Assembly (NCBI GenBank): GCA_004794785.1
Contig: SJOL01001427.1
Location: 334,208-398,207, forward strand
Length of the DNA stretch: 64,000 nt
Source: Opisthorchis felineus
Lineage: Eukaryota > Platyhelminthes > Trematoda > Opisthorchiida > Opisthorchiidae
Reading direction: 5' to 3'
Part shown: in pieces, positions 50,663 through 62,240 of the stretch
Numbering within the stretch: the first letter of the stretch is position 1
How the letters are laid out: each line of letters begins with the position of its first letter
The notes under the pieces: model-generated
What the model saw: the letters and a program-made list of their open reading frames with translations, nothing else
Told to the model about the DNA's origin: nothing
The model's database searches: none
Program-made: the position numbers and the translations under genes

Positions 50663-53600
50663 CTACCAACTAACGCACCCGAGTTACCAATATTCCAACA
50701 AATTACCAACAAATGGCTTCGTTAATGAATACAGCGATGTTGGATACAACTGAGGTGTACTGAATAGAGCGAATGTAAACTGTTGCACAGACTTGCTGTT
50801 CATTACCTACAGAATCGCACCTCTGTGGAAGTAGTGCCCTCTAACCCCAGAGACTTATGGTTAGCTCACGAGTCAGCATACATGTAACATTTCCAGTGGA
50901 AACCGTCAAATGTAGAAAGGGATGTGCATTGGCCTAGAGATTACAGAGCTAGATAATTACGTTCCAATATCTGAATATGGATGATAAGGTTGGACGCCCT
51001 AGTTAAATGAAAATCCATGGATAAGATCTGTGTAGCATATTTTGTTAACATAATATGGACGATCAAGGTAGTTAATGAAAGGTGAAGTCTACGTGAATCG
51101 AGTGAGGCAACAACAGTGTTTGCTGAAAAATCAGAAAAGTCTATTCATTTTTTTCTTCCGTTTGTCAGGCTTCAGTTCTGAGGGACACATGAGCAAAATG
51201 GGGCAGATCTGTTATACCAAACATTACAATATCGGTTGAAGAATCTGCAATTCTCCACAAGCTGACTGCCTGGTAGGCTGGTGGACATGGGCTATTTCAA
51301 ACCTCTGGTGCCACGTGTGAGTATGCCGTGAGAAGACAATGCTTTCTTGAAGCTTCTCAGCAAACACTGGTAGCCGGTGAGGACGCTTGTGCAAAACTGC
51401 AAAATGTTTGTCAGGAGGGAAATAGTCGTTCTCAATATATCTTTTGAAAGTTTCTTAGTGGGCGTAATTTTTTGGGAATAATATTGTTTTTGCGCTAGTT
51501 TTGCCTTGTGCTCTTACCAGCTTGCCATCAAGAACCAAACATAGACCGGAATACTCAACGTATAAACATGCTTTTTGGGGTGTTTTGTATCACACGCAAC
51601 CCAAAAACCTAATGAGTGAATCTGAAGCCGCATCAATACCTTTATTACGTATTATAGTGAGATTTCTTCATAATCCCATCATTCATTGGTTTTCTTTTTG
51701 CTTGGTATCCGATTCTGCTCTACTGCATGTTTACACAAAGAAGGCTCTCAAGACGCCTGAGATTTGGATTCAGTCAAACATTGGAAATCTTAATAATAAG
51801 GCTCGTTGCCTTGAGTAAACAATGGGGTGGTATGTCCAAAAAGCAATGAGAGGTAGCTGACAACACCAGATTATTGACAGCAAGCTATTGTTACGGAACA
51901 AGAAGTCTTGAAACTGGCCCACTTGAAGTCTCGCTCACAGCGTGATCGTGAACCAAAGTTGTAGCTTTCGTTAGAAAAATGACCCATTACTTACAAGCCG
52001 TACACTACGCCCAAGTTAAACAGCTAGGTTTATATAGCTAACACGTTCTAGTGGCCTCTCAAACGGGCGCGACTGTAAATTATTTTGCACCGGCTTCCCA
52101 GAGCCCCCGGAGTAACATTATGCAGGACCTGGTGAGGGGCGAAGGGAATGAACTCACAAATCATTTTTCCGTTCAGAATTAATAAGTATACGATGGAATA
52201 TAATTTCCGGTCACCCTAGAAGAGAACTAGGTTCTGATGTCCAGTTTTCATCCCAATCAATCAACCAGTGGATTTGCTTCCTTTGTGACCACTATCCAAA
52301 ATGTTCATCACTCTTCCATCACTCTGAGACTGTGTTGTGCACATCCTCGATCCACTAGTATACATTGACCATTGAAGGACAATACTGTCTGATATTGGCG
52401 CCAAACGGGGCGTCAATTTCTTCCCGAGAACAAAAAGTTTTTGTGACTCAATTTTTAAGACACCCGTTTCTTTTTATGAGGTATTATGTTAACCAAATTT
52501 TTCTTATGTGAAGTTTAGCCTCTGTAACATTTGTTCGGTGCTGGCATTCTCCCACCAAAGATCACTGACATTGTTATTTATCTCAAGAATGGTAGTAGGT
52601 GCGATAGTATCATCATTTGTGCCAACGAAGTGTAACTGAATTTTGTAGGTGGCTTCAAGTAAGAATAAGATTGTGGCGACATCAGAAAAACAATCATCTC
52701 TAACATTGTTACGTACTAACGTCCTATGTGCTATCGTCCTACTCACTGTATAGAACAACACATCCCACCAATCTTGAAAGATCATGAGCAGCCTACTGCA
52801 AAGATTTAAAAATCTTTATGGATGTATATAGGTAAAAAAACTTCTATGAACCTCTACTTACCTATCATATAGATCCCAAAACGATCTGGCCTCGTCCTTC
52901 GCTATCAGAGTACGTGTGGCGAATACTTTTAGACGCTGTTTCTAAAAACATTTCCTTTGAGGCCCCTTGGCTTTTGTGATGCAGCTGATATTGGGTTCGA
53001 AAGACTTTACAGAATTAATAAAAGTGTGTTATTCTGCGAAGCCTTCTTTTTCGGCACCGTACTGTGCCTACTAAACCGACTGGGGTTCGAGGTTACTTAG
53101 TCATGCAAAGTTTCGGAGAATTCTTCCAATACAGTGCACTCCACTAAATGATCAGTATGGGAGATGAGGTAACCCTGAAGTTTAATCTGAATCTTGTATT
53201 CCACCTAGCTGACCAGGTATCCTTACCAGCCAGCAGGTTGCTCACTGTTTATTTCATGAACTTCGGTTCATTGACGACACGGCTCGCATAATGAGAAATG
53301 GTCCAGATTATTGTAGGTTTAACTTTGTACATAACAGAGGTCTACGCCGTTTCACAGAATAACGTTTAACGTTCTAGGCCCACAACATTCTTCTCAATAG
53401 GATGGGGGAGCCGATTTCGGGTCAGCGTAGCTATTATCAAAGACTAGCTAAGCAACAAGCAGGAAGCAGCTCAACCATTCAAGTTTCTTTCGGCCATGGG
53501 TTGCTCAGTTGTTTCATGACAGTTGAATTATCTTCTGCTTCATGTCCTCCATTTGTTATTTAAAATATTCGTATCAGGAGCTTCGGAAGTATTGATCTTA

Positions 53601-53697
53601 GCTAGTTTTTGATCTCAAGAACATCCTGTAGAATATTCGAAGGCTGAAGGGAGAGGAAGTATGCTGACTTAGACTTTCTTGTAGTTAAAGAAAATGG
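50663..53697. other. Unassigned DNA
   Basis: About 3 kb without a recognised gene. A 105-codon plus frame (51501-51818) and a 93-codon minus frame (52504-52785) have no motifs. Confidence 0.35.
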
Positions 53698-54297
53698 TTG
53701 TGCGTGAAGAAGGGCTACGAGAATTTTGGTATTGGTTATGGTGACAAAATCACTCGCCTGTTCACTGCGGGTGTAAGGAGTGATGCATCTAATATAGACT
53801 TTGGAATACACTCCACTATCTTAAACTCACTCCTGCAGGTCCAAGCAGGGTGGGAAAGTTTCTCCAGAAATTTTAACTGTCCACATCCAGATCCACAGAA
53901 AGTAGCCTACAGACTCCATGTACGCTATTATTTAGAAGCAACAAGGGTTGAAGAAAATGTCAAGAACCGAGAAAAGTGCTGCAATAGCCGTGAGCAACGT
54001 AGTATAGGTTCACTTACCACGTACAACGCGCTCTGCATCCTTCAGGTGGTCAGTGACTGTCTTGCCGCAATCCTCACAAATAGAAGACATCAGATCAGGG
54101 AAACGTGGAGAAGTCAGTCGTCCTTCCTTGAACGCAAAAGTCCAATTTTGCAAACTTCTCCATTCGAGAAATGGGACAATGGACTGGCAATATCACATAG
54201 GGCATTGCACGCTGTTATCCAGATTGACAAAACGTCTTGTTTCCTGCCGGTTTATATGCTTGATTTGGAGTCAAGCACAGTTTTGTCCATGGTCTGA
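53698..54297 (+). other. Open frame of 199 codons, probably chance
   Basis: The second-longest open frame in the window. It begins at a TTG-type codon, not ATG, shows no domain, signal peptide or membrane span, and overlaps a better exon candidate on the opposite strand. A frame of this length is rare but not excluded by chance in 128 kb of two-strand sequence. I cannot assign a function. Confidence 0.15.
54018..54183 (-). CDS. Candidate internal exon, unknown product
   Basis: On the minus strand an open stretch begins after a possible acceptor (GTGATATTGCCAG) and ends in a good donor (GTACGTG then GTAAGT at 54017-54012). It encodes about 55 residues including FAFKEGRLTSPRFPDLMSSI and CEDCGKTVTDHLKDAERVV. 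One C-x2-C pair and helical, charged character make it protein-like, but no family is recognised. The plus strand is also open here for 199 codons (53698-54297, starting from a non-ATG codon), so only one of the two, or neither, can be real. Confidence 0.2.
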
Positions 54298-57160
54298 CAC
54301 TTGTTTGTCAGTTCCTACCCCGATGTGTGGTGTGAGGTCATCCGCACTGATCCTACTAAGGTCACACCTGTATGGTTTACAGTGTACTCACCGTCTTAGT
54401 ATCACATTAGTTGGTGCTTTCCAGTATATCGAAAACAAGGGTTTCGATGAAGTACTGGTTGTAAACAAAAGCATGGTAGGATGACTTTTGTTTCCACAGT
54501 GTTCGCTAGAGCCAACTAGGATCGTAGATGCACTGAGTGTGGATCGATCAGTTGGGCCACTGGATGCAGTCCAAACGTCAGTAAAAATAAGGATTCTGCA
54601 CCGAGGACCCCGTAAAACAGCAGTTTGCAATTGTACACAAGAACGAAAATTCGTGGCGAATTCGGAATAAATAACAGGCGCGAATGGCGATATCAGTCAT
54701 TTCATCCCATTTGACTTAGGAACGTGAGATTGTAAGTTCTGCTGTGATAGGTTTCTATTAATTTGTAACTGTCTTCTCATCAATTTGGGGGCAAGAACGA
54801 CAACTTAAAGTCCTTGCTTCCTAAATCCCCAACTTTGCAATCCAGAAGTTAGATTCGGTTTACGGTATTTTAATGTGCCCCATACTCTTGTCGGAGAAGT
54901 GAGTCTTACACAGATGGTAGTCTCGAAATCTCGTGACTGTGGCCATTTGGTTGTAAGCTTTATTAAGACCCTCAGGACCCAGCGTGCAACTGGAAATTGA
55001 TTTTGGTTACCGAGTAAACTAGGTTGTAATCCTGTCTGACCGACCGCTCACAGAGTGCAAAATGCGTCAGCTTCTGGAGACACCACAGAAAGCATACTGT
55101 CGTGAGTTTGTGATATCTGTGAAACACTTCACAGAGGATCTCGAGATAGCCGGGCACTAATCTGGTTTTGTACGATGGTGCACGTATGACGCCTACACAA
55201 CGAGAACAGTAGGAGTGGAAACCGCGGTCGTGGCCTTTTCATAACTGATCTCAATCATCTGACTCCCAGAATTGCAGGGACAATTTCGCAGTTGTGCTTC
55301 ACTGACAATTTATAGTCTCCGACAAGCTGTACGGTAAGGTGTAGCCATTGAGGTTAGCTACCTGAACTATAGACGAGGGCTGGTTGTTGAGTGGATGGCC
55401 AAAGGAATCATGCCTTTGTCACACGATGACTGAAATAGCTAACCATGGAATAACAGGCTACGAAAACTTCCTCGTAATATGCTGAATTAACTTATGAAAA
55501 AATAGCTCTCAGCTTAGTTTGCATGGTTACTTGACGATCTGGATCATAAGAATCAAAATTTATGCACAAATGTTCCATCAGATCAACCTGCATAGTCGCA
55601 AATTAACACTAATTCCGCTAAAATTATGTTATATTAAATTGATCAGTCGAAACTGTGCGTTAGCGAAAAGCACCAAATCAGGTGTTATGAAAAATGCCAG
55701 TTGAAATGATCGAATAGTTCAGACACTCGCTCGATGACTCATGCGGGTCTCATAAAGCAGGTAACCCATTGGGGATTTTGGGAGCCTTTTTCCCAAGTCC
55801 ACTCAAAATTTGAACCCGACAGAGAAAATTCTCTTTGAACTTATGTACTAACATTTTTACCAGTGATTATTTTGGGTAAGCAGATTCACTGCAGATTAAG
55901 CATCAGTCCGTACACTTTCAAAGAGCGGAGTTCATTTCAAAATGGCAAATTTTTTTATCAAATTTGCAGTAGTCTGAAACTAGATCCGTAGAAATCCTAT
56001 TACAGAAAGTTGAAGTGTTATGTATGCGTAAGCTGCCCTAACGATAAAATAGGCATCCATAGCATTCCAGTTTTATTTTTCTCGTTACACTCAATCACAA
56101 TGGGACATATATCGAGACGGCGCTTTTGCAGTTGGCTGACAGAAACAATTTTTTTAAATTTCTGTCAAATGATTGTTAATGCTCATTAAATCACGCAACA
56201 GAGCGTTATATTATTAGACTTGGGACCACTCACATAACAATCAGATTATAATAATATCTTTAAAATTACCCATTGCTGACAGAGTCAAACGACAAAACTA
56301 TTTTCTCCTGTTCACATTTGCTGGATTCGGACGATTGGACATATTGCTAAACAATTTGACTGGGACTTCATATTCACTCGGTTGATCCTGATATCTTTAC
56401 ATGAACCATTCTTACACTCTTGGCGAACGAAAAGCTTCATAACATTTGTACAGAGAGGTTTGAAATTAAATAGCTAGGTCTGTGAAAAATTACGTAACTT
56501 GTCTCCAACCAGACGATGCACAAACGGCGAGTTGACATAAGTACGTTTTGAAAAAATTTGAGGGTAGATTTTTCATTTTGGGATCCGTGGTAACCTGATT
56601 ACCTAAATCGTAAAATATACCTCTAGAGATCATCAACGTGTTGGTGTCACGTAGAAACCTTTGAATTTGATGGGAGTATGTGCAACTAGAAGCAGATGAG
56701 TCACTCGCCACTGACAACTATTGATGGACTTCTAGCTGATTTGAATTTCCGGGGTTTCATGTGTTTAGAAAATTATAACGGCTTTCCAATCAACTGACGC
56801 GTCGATTATGAAATTTCTGTTTTATTTTTGGGTTTAGAACATCGTTAGCCCTGGCCAAATGGGCAGCCTTTTCGGAAGATTTGTAAATCATTACGTCTAC
56901 CTAACCTTTTTACCCCTTCGTTTTTAACTCACTGGTTTGCGTAACTAACAGCAACGCATTGCCAAGGTAACTTTGGCCTGATGTTGATTATTTAATGTCC
57001 ACACAACTTTGATGTCTGTCCCCCTACTGCTTGCAGTAAAATTGGCAGTACCTCCAGCCAACGCCTAATGTGCGTGTATGTTCATTTCTTACTGGCATTA
57101 TGTTAGAGCGCCGGTCGCTGGTCATGGTTGGCTAGATGACGGGCGAAATCAGCAGCAGCG
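54298..57160. other. Unassigned DNA upstream of the Tincar-like gene
   Basis: About 2.9 kb with no recognised coding sequence or repeat. AT content rises between 55.8 and 56.5 kb. Confidence 0.35.
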
Positions 57161-57250
57161 TTGTGGCCAATCAGGGCACGAGCAACTGTGACTCAGTCAA
57201 ATACGTGAACCCGATTGGCTGAATGGACCGACGGTCAAGCAGCTGTTTGC
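57161..57250 (+). promoter_or_regulatory. Possible promoter elements upstream of the Tincar-like gene
   Basis: GGCCAATCA at 57165-57173 and, in reverse orientation, CGATTGGCT at 57212-57220 both fit the CCAAT-box (NF-Y) consensus. Between them lies TGACTCA (57189-57195), an AP-1 consensus, and just downstream CAGCTG, an E box (about 57239). They sit 190-270 bases before the proposed start codon. No TATA box is obvious. Functional importance is inferred only from clustering and position. Confidence 0.3.
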
Positions 57251-57431
57251 ACGCCCGATTGCATGACAAATAAACAAATACGCGAGAAGAATGCTGAGCT
57301 ATTACAAATTGTAGTCAACGCATGTGCTTTCCGTTGATTTTCGAGGACTATGGGATCCGATTGTTCACGCAATCAGTGGGACTAATCGTGTCCTCCATTG
57401 GGATTCGATGATTGTTTAAGACCTGTGCAAC

Positions 57432-58128
57432 ATGTCTAACAGCCCTAGACATCCAGCCTTTTACACTTCACGTCGACAGCTCTGGGCAACACTTCCCAGC
57501 CCAAAGTCAACCTGCTGTAACAGGTGGCTGACAAGAACAGGCCTTGGAACTAACTGCACAAGTCTGTTTGATGTATGGCACGCACTATTCACTACAGGGA
57601 CAGTCCTGTGGCTCATATTTAACGCGATTTGGAGATATGGAGAGGTCAAAGCTCAAGCCTACCATCCCCGTTTTGGTGGTGGCTGGAATGATATTTTCAC
57701 CCTAAACGTTCAAATTTCTGCAATGATTATTGCTCTGAGCCTATTACCGGTGCTGGTTTATGCCACTACTAGCCGCACTGGTCACCTGGCTAACGATTCG
57801 GTCATCTTAGGTCGGGATGTAATGCATTTGCACAAATGTCTGTCTTCATGTGAACCACTTCAGGGTGTGTGGAAATCGTCTGTTTCTGGTTCTGCTGGCA
57901 ATTCTTTAGATCGTCCCGTGGGACAGAAGTCCACACGTGCTGGCTCTTTTGAAGATGAAGAACTCAACAAACTGATCTTGAAAAGGAGGAGAGGAACATT
58001 TTACCGTAAACTGGCGGACAAGTTTCGCCCGTTTTCATCGGTTCTTTATGTCGTGATTGTGTACATCCTCCTGTTCCCGGTTTGTTTAATAGAAACGGAG
58101 CAGTTGCGCCATGAAGCTATCCATCCAC
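57432..58128 (+). CDS. First coding exon of a Tincar-like multi-pass membrane protein
   Basis: The ATG at 57432 is preceded by an in-frame TAA five codons upstream, so it is the likely start. The exon gives 232 codons plus one base and ends at a consensus donor (CATCCAC then GTAAGT at 58129), leaving a phase-1 intron. Hydrophobic spans are at residues about 48-67 (WHALFTTGTVLWLIFNAIW), 92-112 and 202-222 (SSVLYVVIVYILLFPVCLIE). The loop after span 2 holds GHLANDSVILGRDV (residues 117-130), which resembles the NLANDG-x-KLGR motif of insect Tincar proteins. The third span with its following acidic IETEQLRHEAI matches the expected LLPRLLxEARLI-like segment. Tincar is an eight-span protein needed for heart and eye development in Drosophila. 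The assignment rests on recalled motifs and topology and needs a profile search. Reading past the donor runs into a stop at about 58161. Confidence 0.6.
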
Positions 58129-60529
58129 GTAAGTCTTGCAGTTTTAGGTCTTTATATTGTTAATATGGATGGAGGGAAGTATGATCTGAGATACTGGAAT
58201 AATGTTATTAGTAAGTTAGTCTTTAGAAAGTGTTTTCGATAAGCTAGATTGTTGTAAGAAAGCTGAGCCTGAGGCGAACCAAGATTTTGTTACACTTTGC
58301 AAAAGTAATTTTTGTTTATCAGCTTGTCGCTCATATACTGGCTACTGATAAGTATCGGAGGCGTATCCTTCTATCACATGCTGAACATTAGAAACCTATT
58401 GATCCTTTTTGTTTTTCACGAGGTGATGGGTTTACAATCAGAAATCCTTAAAAAGCAGGTGCAGACCAATCATGGGAGCAAGTGGTTCAGAGGGTAAGCA
58501 GGGAAGTTACGAGATCATCATAAGTATGCCACCTGTAGAACGCGATTAAGTTGGAAATTCTATTAAATTCTTGCGCGTCGCTTGCGGTTCATTTGGTGTT
58601 TACAATACAACATCCTAAATGTAATTGCGCACAACGGTGCACGGTACCGTTCGAACGCTGGTGATTGGTGCAAGTGTTTATAAGAGAGAATCCGGATCAA
58701 GAAAATTCCAGGGGTAAGTTTGGGGCTAATTTCTCAGACAACAAGCAGAAGCAAATGAAGTTTAACGATTTGTACCTCTTGTTCTCTTAAAGCATCGACT
58801 ACTTTGAACTTCAGTCAACCCAAACCGACTCGAGTATGTTTGAAAAACAGGGATTGTTTATTGCAAGTGAAATAATTTTCTCAGCTTATAAATAGCATTG
58901 ATGTTCTACTAAGCTGCCCAAACGTGATGGCCCGTGATGTAAGCAGCATTACTCAGCCAAAAACCCTTTGTACAGCAGCATGAAGTTTAAGCGAGTACGG
59001 CCAGTAATTTTTCACCCTTTAGCAATTAATCACCAGTCTTGTACATGAGTAGCAAATTATGTCACATCTATGGAAATCGCTTCAAGGGACAAAGTAGAAG
59101 TGAATTCTTCTGAGCTATTCCTCCAAGTTCCGTGTTTTACCTAACACTGATAAGGTGATCCTACGTGAATGTCTCACACAAGAAACTGGAATCCTAAAAT
59201 GTCGCTCTCATTGAGCTGCTCCTGCCCACAGGTGATTGGTCATTTTACACACAATAAAACATTTTACACTCTTTGGTCCTTATTATACGAAATACAACCA
59301 TATTGATTTAGTGAAGTGAGGTTTTGATACACAAGTTTGTGGCGTGAGTATTGTTTTTAACCAAAATTTCCGTGGTAAAGTTCATTGGCACGATTGCTGT
59401 TGAGTTACACTTTCTGCAACCCTTCTACGGATACTATAACGTCTGAAATTTAGCTGTTGGCCGACTTACGCGGTTTTGGTTCATACGTTATTCTAACTAA
59501 ATCGCACTTTACACCGAGAAGTCTAGAGGTAACAACCGTAATATCTTAAGGATTTTTTCGCAGATCAAGATGGTTCATGAAAACAATAGAAAAATATTTC
59601 TAATGAGGAGCTCTAGCGGGACTTCAATTTGAAGTCTATAGGACCGATTGAATTTAGGTTGCATGAAGTTACACACGATTAGATTCTTTCTCGGTGTGTT
59701 GCGGTTTAGAAATGAGCCTTCGGACAGGCTTGTGTTGTAATGTATGTTTGCCCAGTATATTTGACCCCGGCATATGAATGTTTGGGACTGTTCAACTGCC
59801 CATACATTCAGTGAGGGAGGAATATTGCTGATTGGAAAAGTGACTATTTAGAATAGTATCGTTCGCTTTATCCGTCATATGGTTTCATCCGCTCTTAACT
59901 AGATTTTCACCCTTCGGTGGATTTATGTGTGTCGACTTGTGCGATGCGCTAGAAAACCTATGCTGTTACATATCCTGACTGAGATCATTTTGTCACACGC
60001 AGCAAACCTCTGTTTTGGTTGTTGTCCCCGGTCATCTAGGTTAACGAAACTGGTTAGTATCCACATCTGCCAACCTAACTGCCATCTTAAACATGACTGA
60101 ATAAAATTTGCCACGGAGTTATATTCAAGACCAACAAACAGGGCAAAGATAAATATTCGGCCTTCGAGTAGTGGCGTTTTAGTGGTGATTGTGATTCGCC
60201 CAGCGTTCCACATTCACTACTCAAAATTCAAATGAAAACTGCGATGCCTTTTCTCCAATGGTGCTGTGTTCGTACCCACGTCGACAATGGCCCATATTAA
60301 TTCTCTAACCTGATGGTTGACGAGCGCCTCGAGGCTGATAACACAAACAGCTTTCACTTTTGTTCATCCAATTCATCCAGGTTAAGTCTTCTCTGTCCTC
60401 GAACCGTAGATAATGATAACTGAACGCCCTGCCAGCAAAATTATTGCGCTGAAATATCCCCTCTTGGGGGTATTTCTAAGTGAGGACACACTAGATTAAC
60501 AGGAATGGAAACCAGATAATTAACGGAAA
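58129..60529. other. Probable intron 1 of the Tincar-like gene
   Basis: Begins with GTAAGT. No recognised exon, repeat or gene inside. A 61-codon frame at 58312-58497 is hydrophobic and preceded by a good acceptor (TTTTTGTTTATCAG), but in the phase required by exon 1 it stops after eight codons, so it is unlikely to be exon 2. Confidence 0.4.
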
Positions 60530-60640
60530 TTTCGTACTGTATGTGAAGGCAATCTGTGTTGGAAAGCCAAGAAGCACTGCGCAGCTGTTTCATCCTTGTT
60601 GGGAGTCATCTGCACATCTGAGCATCTCGTGAGTTAATCA
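60530..60640 (-). repeat. tRNA-derived SINE (family 1), body fragment
   Basis: On the minus strand CTCACGAGATGCTCAGATGT, GACTCCCAACAAGGATGAAA, CAGCTGCGCAGTGCTTCTTG, GCTTTCCAACACAGATTGCC and ACAGTACGAAATTTCC appear in the same order as in the 21.2- and 17.9-kb copies. The tRNA-like head is missing. It forms the left half of a head-to-head pair with the next copy. Confidence 0.65.
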
Positions 60641-60654
60641 CATTAATAATCAGC

Positions 60655-60740
60655 CGCTCGAAATACTCTGGATTTCATGAGATGTGCACTGTTGATGATT
60701 CCCAGTATGAAGAAGACATATGCACAGCTTAAATTGGTTT
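60655..60740 (+). repeat. tRNA-derived SINE (family 1), partial plus-strand copy
   Basis: CGCTCGAAATACTCTGGATT, TCATGAGATGTGCACTGTTG and ATGATTCCCAGTATGAAG match the head-to-body junction of the 21.3-kb copy. With the preceding minus-strand copy it makes an inverted arrangement in the proposed first intron. It is truncated soon after. Confidence 0.55.
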
Positions 60741-60860
60741 CACTTATAGAACGAAATCATAATTGAAAATCATGAAACCTCCTTACATTACTATTAAGCC
60801 AATAAAATCTTTTAGAGCTGGAGGTAACAATCGGTTCTGCTGCTTTTCGACATTAGCCAG

Positions 60861-60956
60861 CCGTAACCCGACTAGTTGCTTCATCTGATGATACTCCAAA
60901 CTCTTCTTCTGATGTTGTAATTGAGCAACCTTCATTGGTACCTTCCAAAATATTCG
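60861..60956 (+). CDS. Proposed second coding exon of the Tincar-like gene
   Basis: An acceptor (CATTAGCCAG, with TGCTTTTCGAC upstream) precedes 96 bases that are open in the phase left by exon 1 and end at a GTATGT donor (60957). The peptide is polar and serine-rich (RLVASSDDTPNSSSDVVIEQ), as expected for a loop between membrane spans. Skipping the last four bases of the intron (acceptor at 60856) gives a phase that does not fit exon 1. The phase agreement is the main support, since one in three random frames would also agree. No conserved Tincar motif is seen in it. If the donor is ignored the frame stays open for another 22 codons. Confidence 0.35.
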
Positions 60957-61034
60957 GTATGTTTAGTATTTTACTTCATTATGTAACCTTCCCACCGTAC
61001 ATGGGCTGCTGAGGTAACACCTGCTCTGGTTCAG

Positions 61035-61169
61035 TCTCCTGCAGAACTGCCAACAAGCTGACTTTTGTGCACTCCATTTCGCTCACAATGTTCCATTATT
61101 CTTCTACAAAAATATTCATTGAGATACTTATCAGTCTTGCCCTTACATATCCTGGATTCCATTCAGAGA
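61035..61169 (+). CDS. Proposed third coding exon of the Tincar-like gene
   Basis: After a 78-base intron (GTATGT at 60957, TCTGGTTCAG ending at 61034) the phase-1 frame continues for 135 bases to a GTAAGA donor at 61170. The peptide contains a hydrophobic stretch (KIFIEILISLALTYPGF) that could be a fourth membrane span. A second possible acceptor six bases on (CTCCTGCAG) breaks the frame. The choice depends on phase continuity and splice-site appearance only. The rest of the gene would lie beyond 61.2 kb, probably outside the window. Confidence 0.25.
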
Positions 61170-62039
61170 GTAAGAAAATCTACTTAAATTAGGAATTATC
61201 TAGCTTCAGTGCCGGAGTTTAGAGTATAGAGAGCAAGTTTGGGCCAAGACGGTAAACTTCTTAGTAATCGGCAAACCAACTAAACCGGAACAAGATTGTG
61301 GTTGGATCAATCCTTTGTTTGACCGAAAACGTCAAATAAATTGAGAAGCAATACATCTAAAAAAGAAATGAAGTTGCTCCCTGTTGAAGACAATCTCCGT
61401 TTTGGGAAAACACTGGTTGTCCAGTGAGGCACTTGTGTGTGTATCTAACGCGCCTGACCACTCATCACTTTGTTCCTCATATTCCGAGGAAATTAGCTTG
61501 TCGCAAGGATGTAACCGGAACGTCAGGTATCCAAAAGACAAGAATAGCTAGTTAGCTTTACCGGACACAGGGCTGTATGCGTTTGCATCACACGGCGATC
61601 AATAAATTAATGATTGACAAACTGGAGGCTCATGGCAATGGCTGTAAATAAATAAAGTGAATAAAGTAGATGAGTTAGATGCTTCAGTTTTCCGGAGATC
61701 TAACAGTCATGATGCGCTAGGACGGACGGACCGAAAAATCACAAAAAGAACTCTAAGAGATACACGGAATCACACAGTTTACTAACCGTATACAGGGCGG
61801 GAACGGTGCAGAGAACGAATGGTAACTTGTTTATTGGACTGCTGAACTGTGAAAGGTAGGATGACAAGATGACTCAAAGACGTTGAAATCTGAAGAGGTA
61901 AAATAAGTTACGGTACACCACAGCATACGAGCTCAATGTGAAAATGACATTAGTCTTCTGTGATGTGCCCATCAGCTTGAAAAGTGCTTTCTTTCCTGGT
62001 TTTCTAGCAAAGACCACAGGGAGAAAACAGAACACCGAC
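61170..62039. other. Unassigned, possibly intron of the Tincar-like gene
   Basis: No exon or repeat recognised. Starts at the proposed GTAAGA donor. Confidence 0.35.
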
Positions 62040-62140
62040 AGGAATCGAGTGAGGTGAGGCGGCAAAATTCTCAGCATCATCATCACCATCCTCGACAGTG
62101 TTCAACACTGGTGCTTCGCTGCTGTACAGGCATGAGTTAT
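62040..62140 (-). mobile_element. LINE 3'-end remnant with TGATG-type tail
   Basis: On the minus strand the segment runs AACTCATGCCTGTACAGCAG, CGAAGCACCAGTGTTGAACA, CTGTCGAGGATGGTGATGAT and GATGCTGAG. The first part matches the end of the decayed LINE at 18.53-18.56 kb (TGCTTCGCTGC-GTACA on the plus strand), and the GATGATGATG end looks like the short tandem tail of RTE-like elements. Only the extreme 3' end is present, the usual result of strong 5' truncation. Confidence 0.6.
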
Positions 62141-62170
62141 TTGGAAGCTAGATACAAACTAATTCAGCTT

Positions 62171-62240
62171 TGGTGGCATGGCTAAGTGGATAAAAACGGG
62201 ATATCAGAAATGGGAATTTCGAAACCCAGGTGCCACGAAT
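62171..62240 (+). repeat. tRNA-derived SINE head or tRNA pseudogene
   Basis: GTGGCA at the start and TGCCAC at the end can pair as an acceptor stem. TGGCTAAGTGG-like sequence (GGCATGGCTAAGTGGAT) fits the pol III A box, and TGGGAATTTCGAAACCCA forms a T-arm with a B-box-like loop. At about 64 bases between stems it is shorter than a functional tRNA, so part of the D or anticodon arm is missing. It is best read as a tRNA-derived repeat lying next to a LINE tail. Confidence 0.6.

Noticed and set aside
58312..58497. Hydrophobic 61-codon frame after a good acceptor, as exon 2 of the Tincar-like gene
   Set aside because: In the phase left by exon 1 it reaches a stop after eight codons, and the open frame begins from a non-ATG codon.
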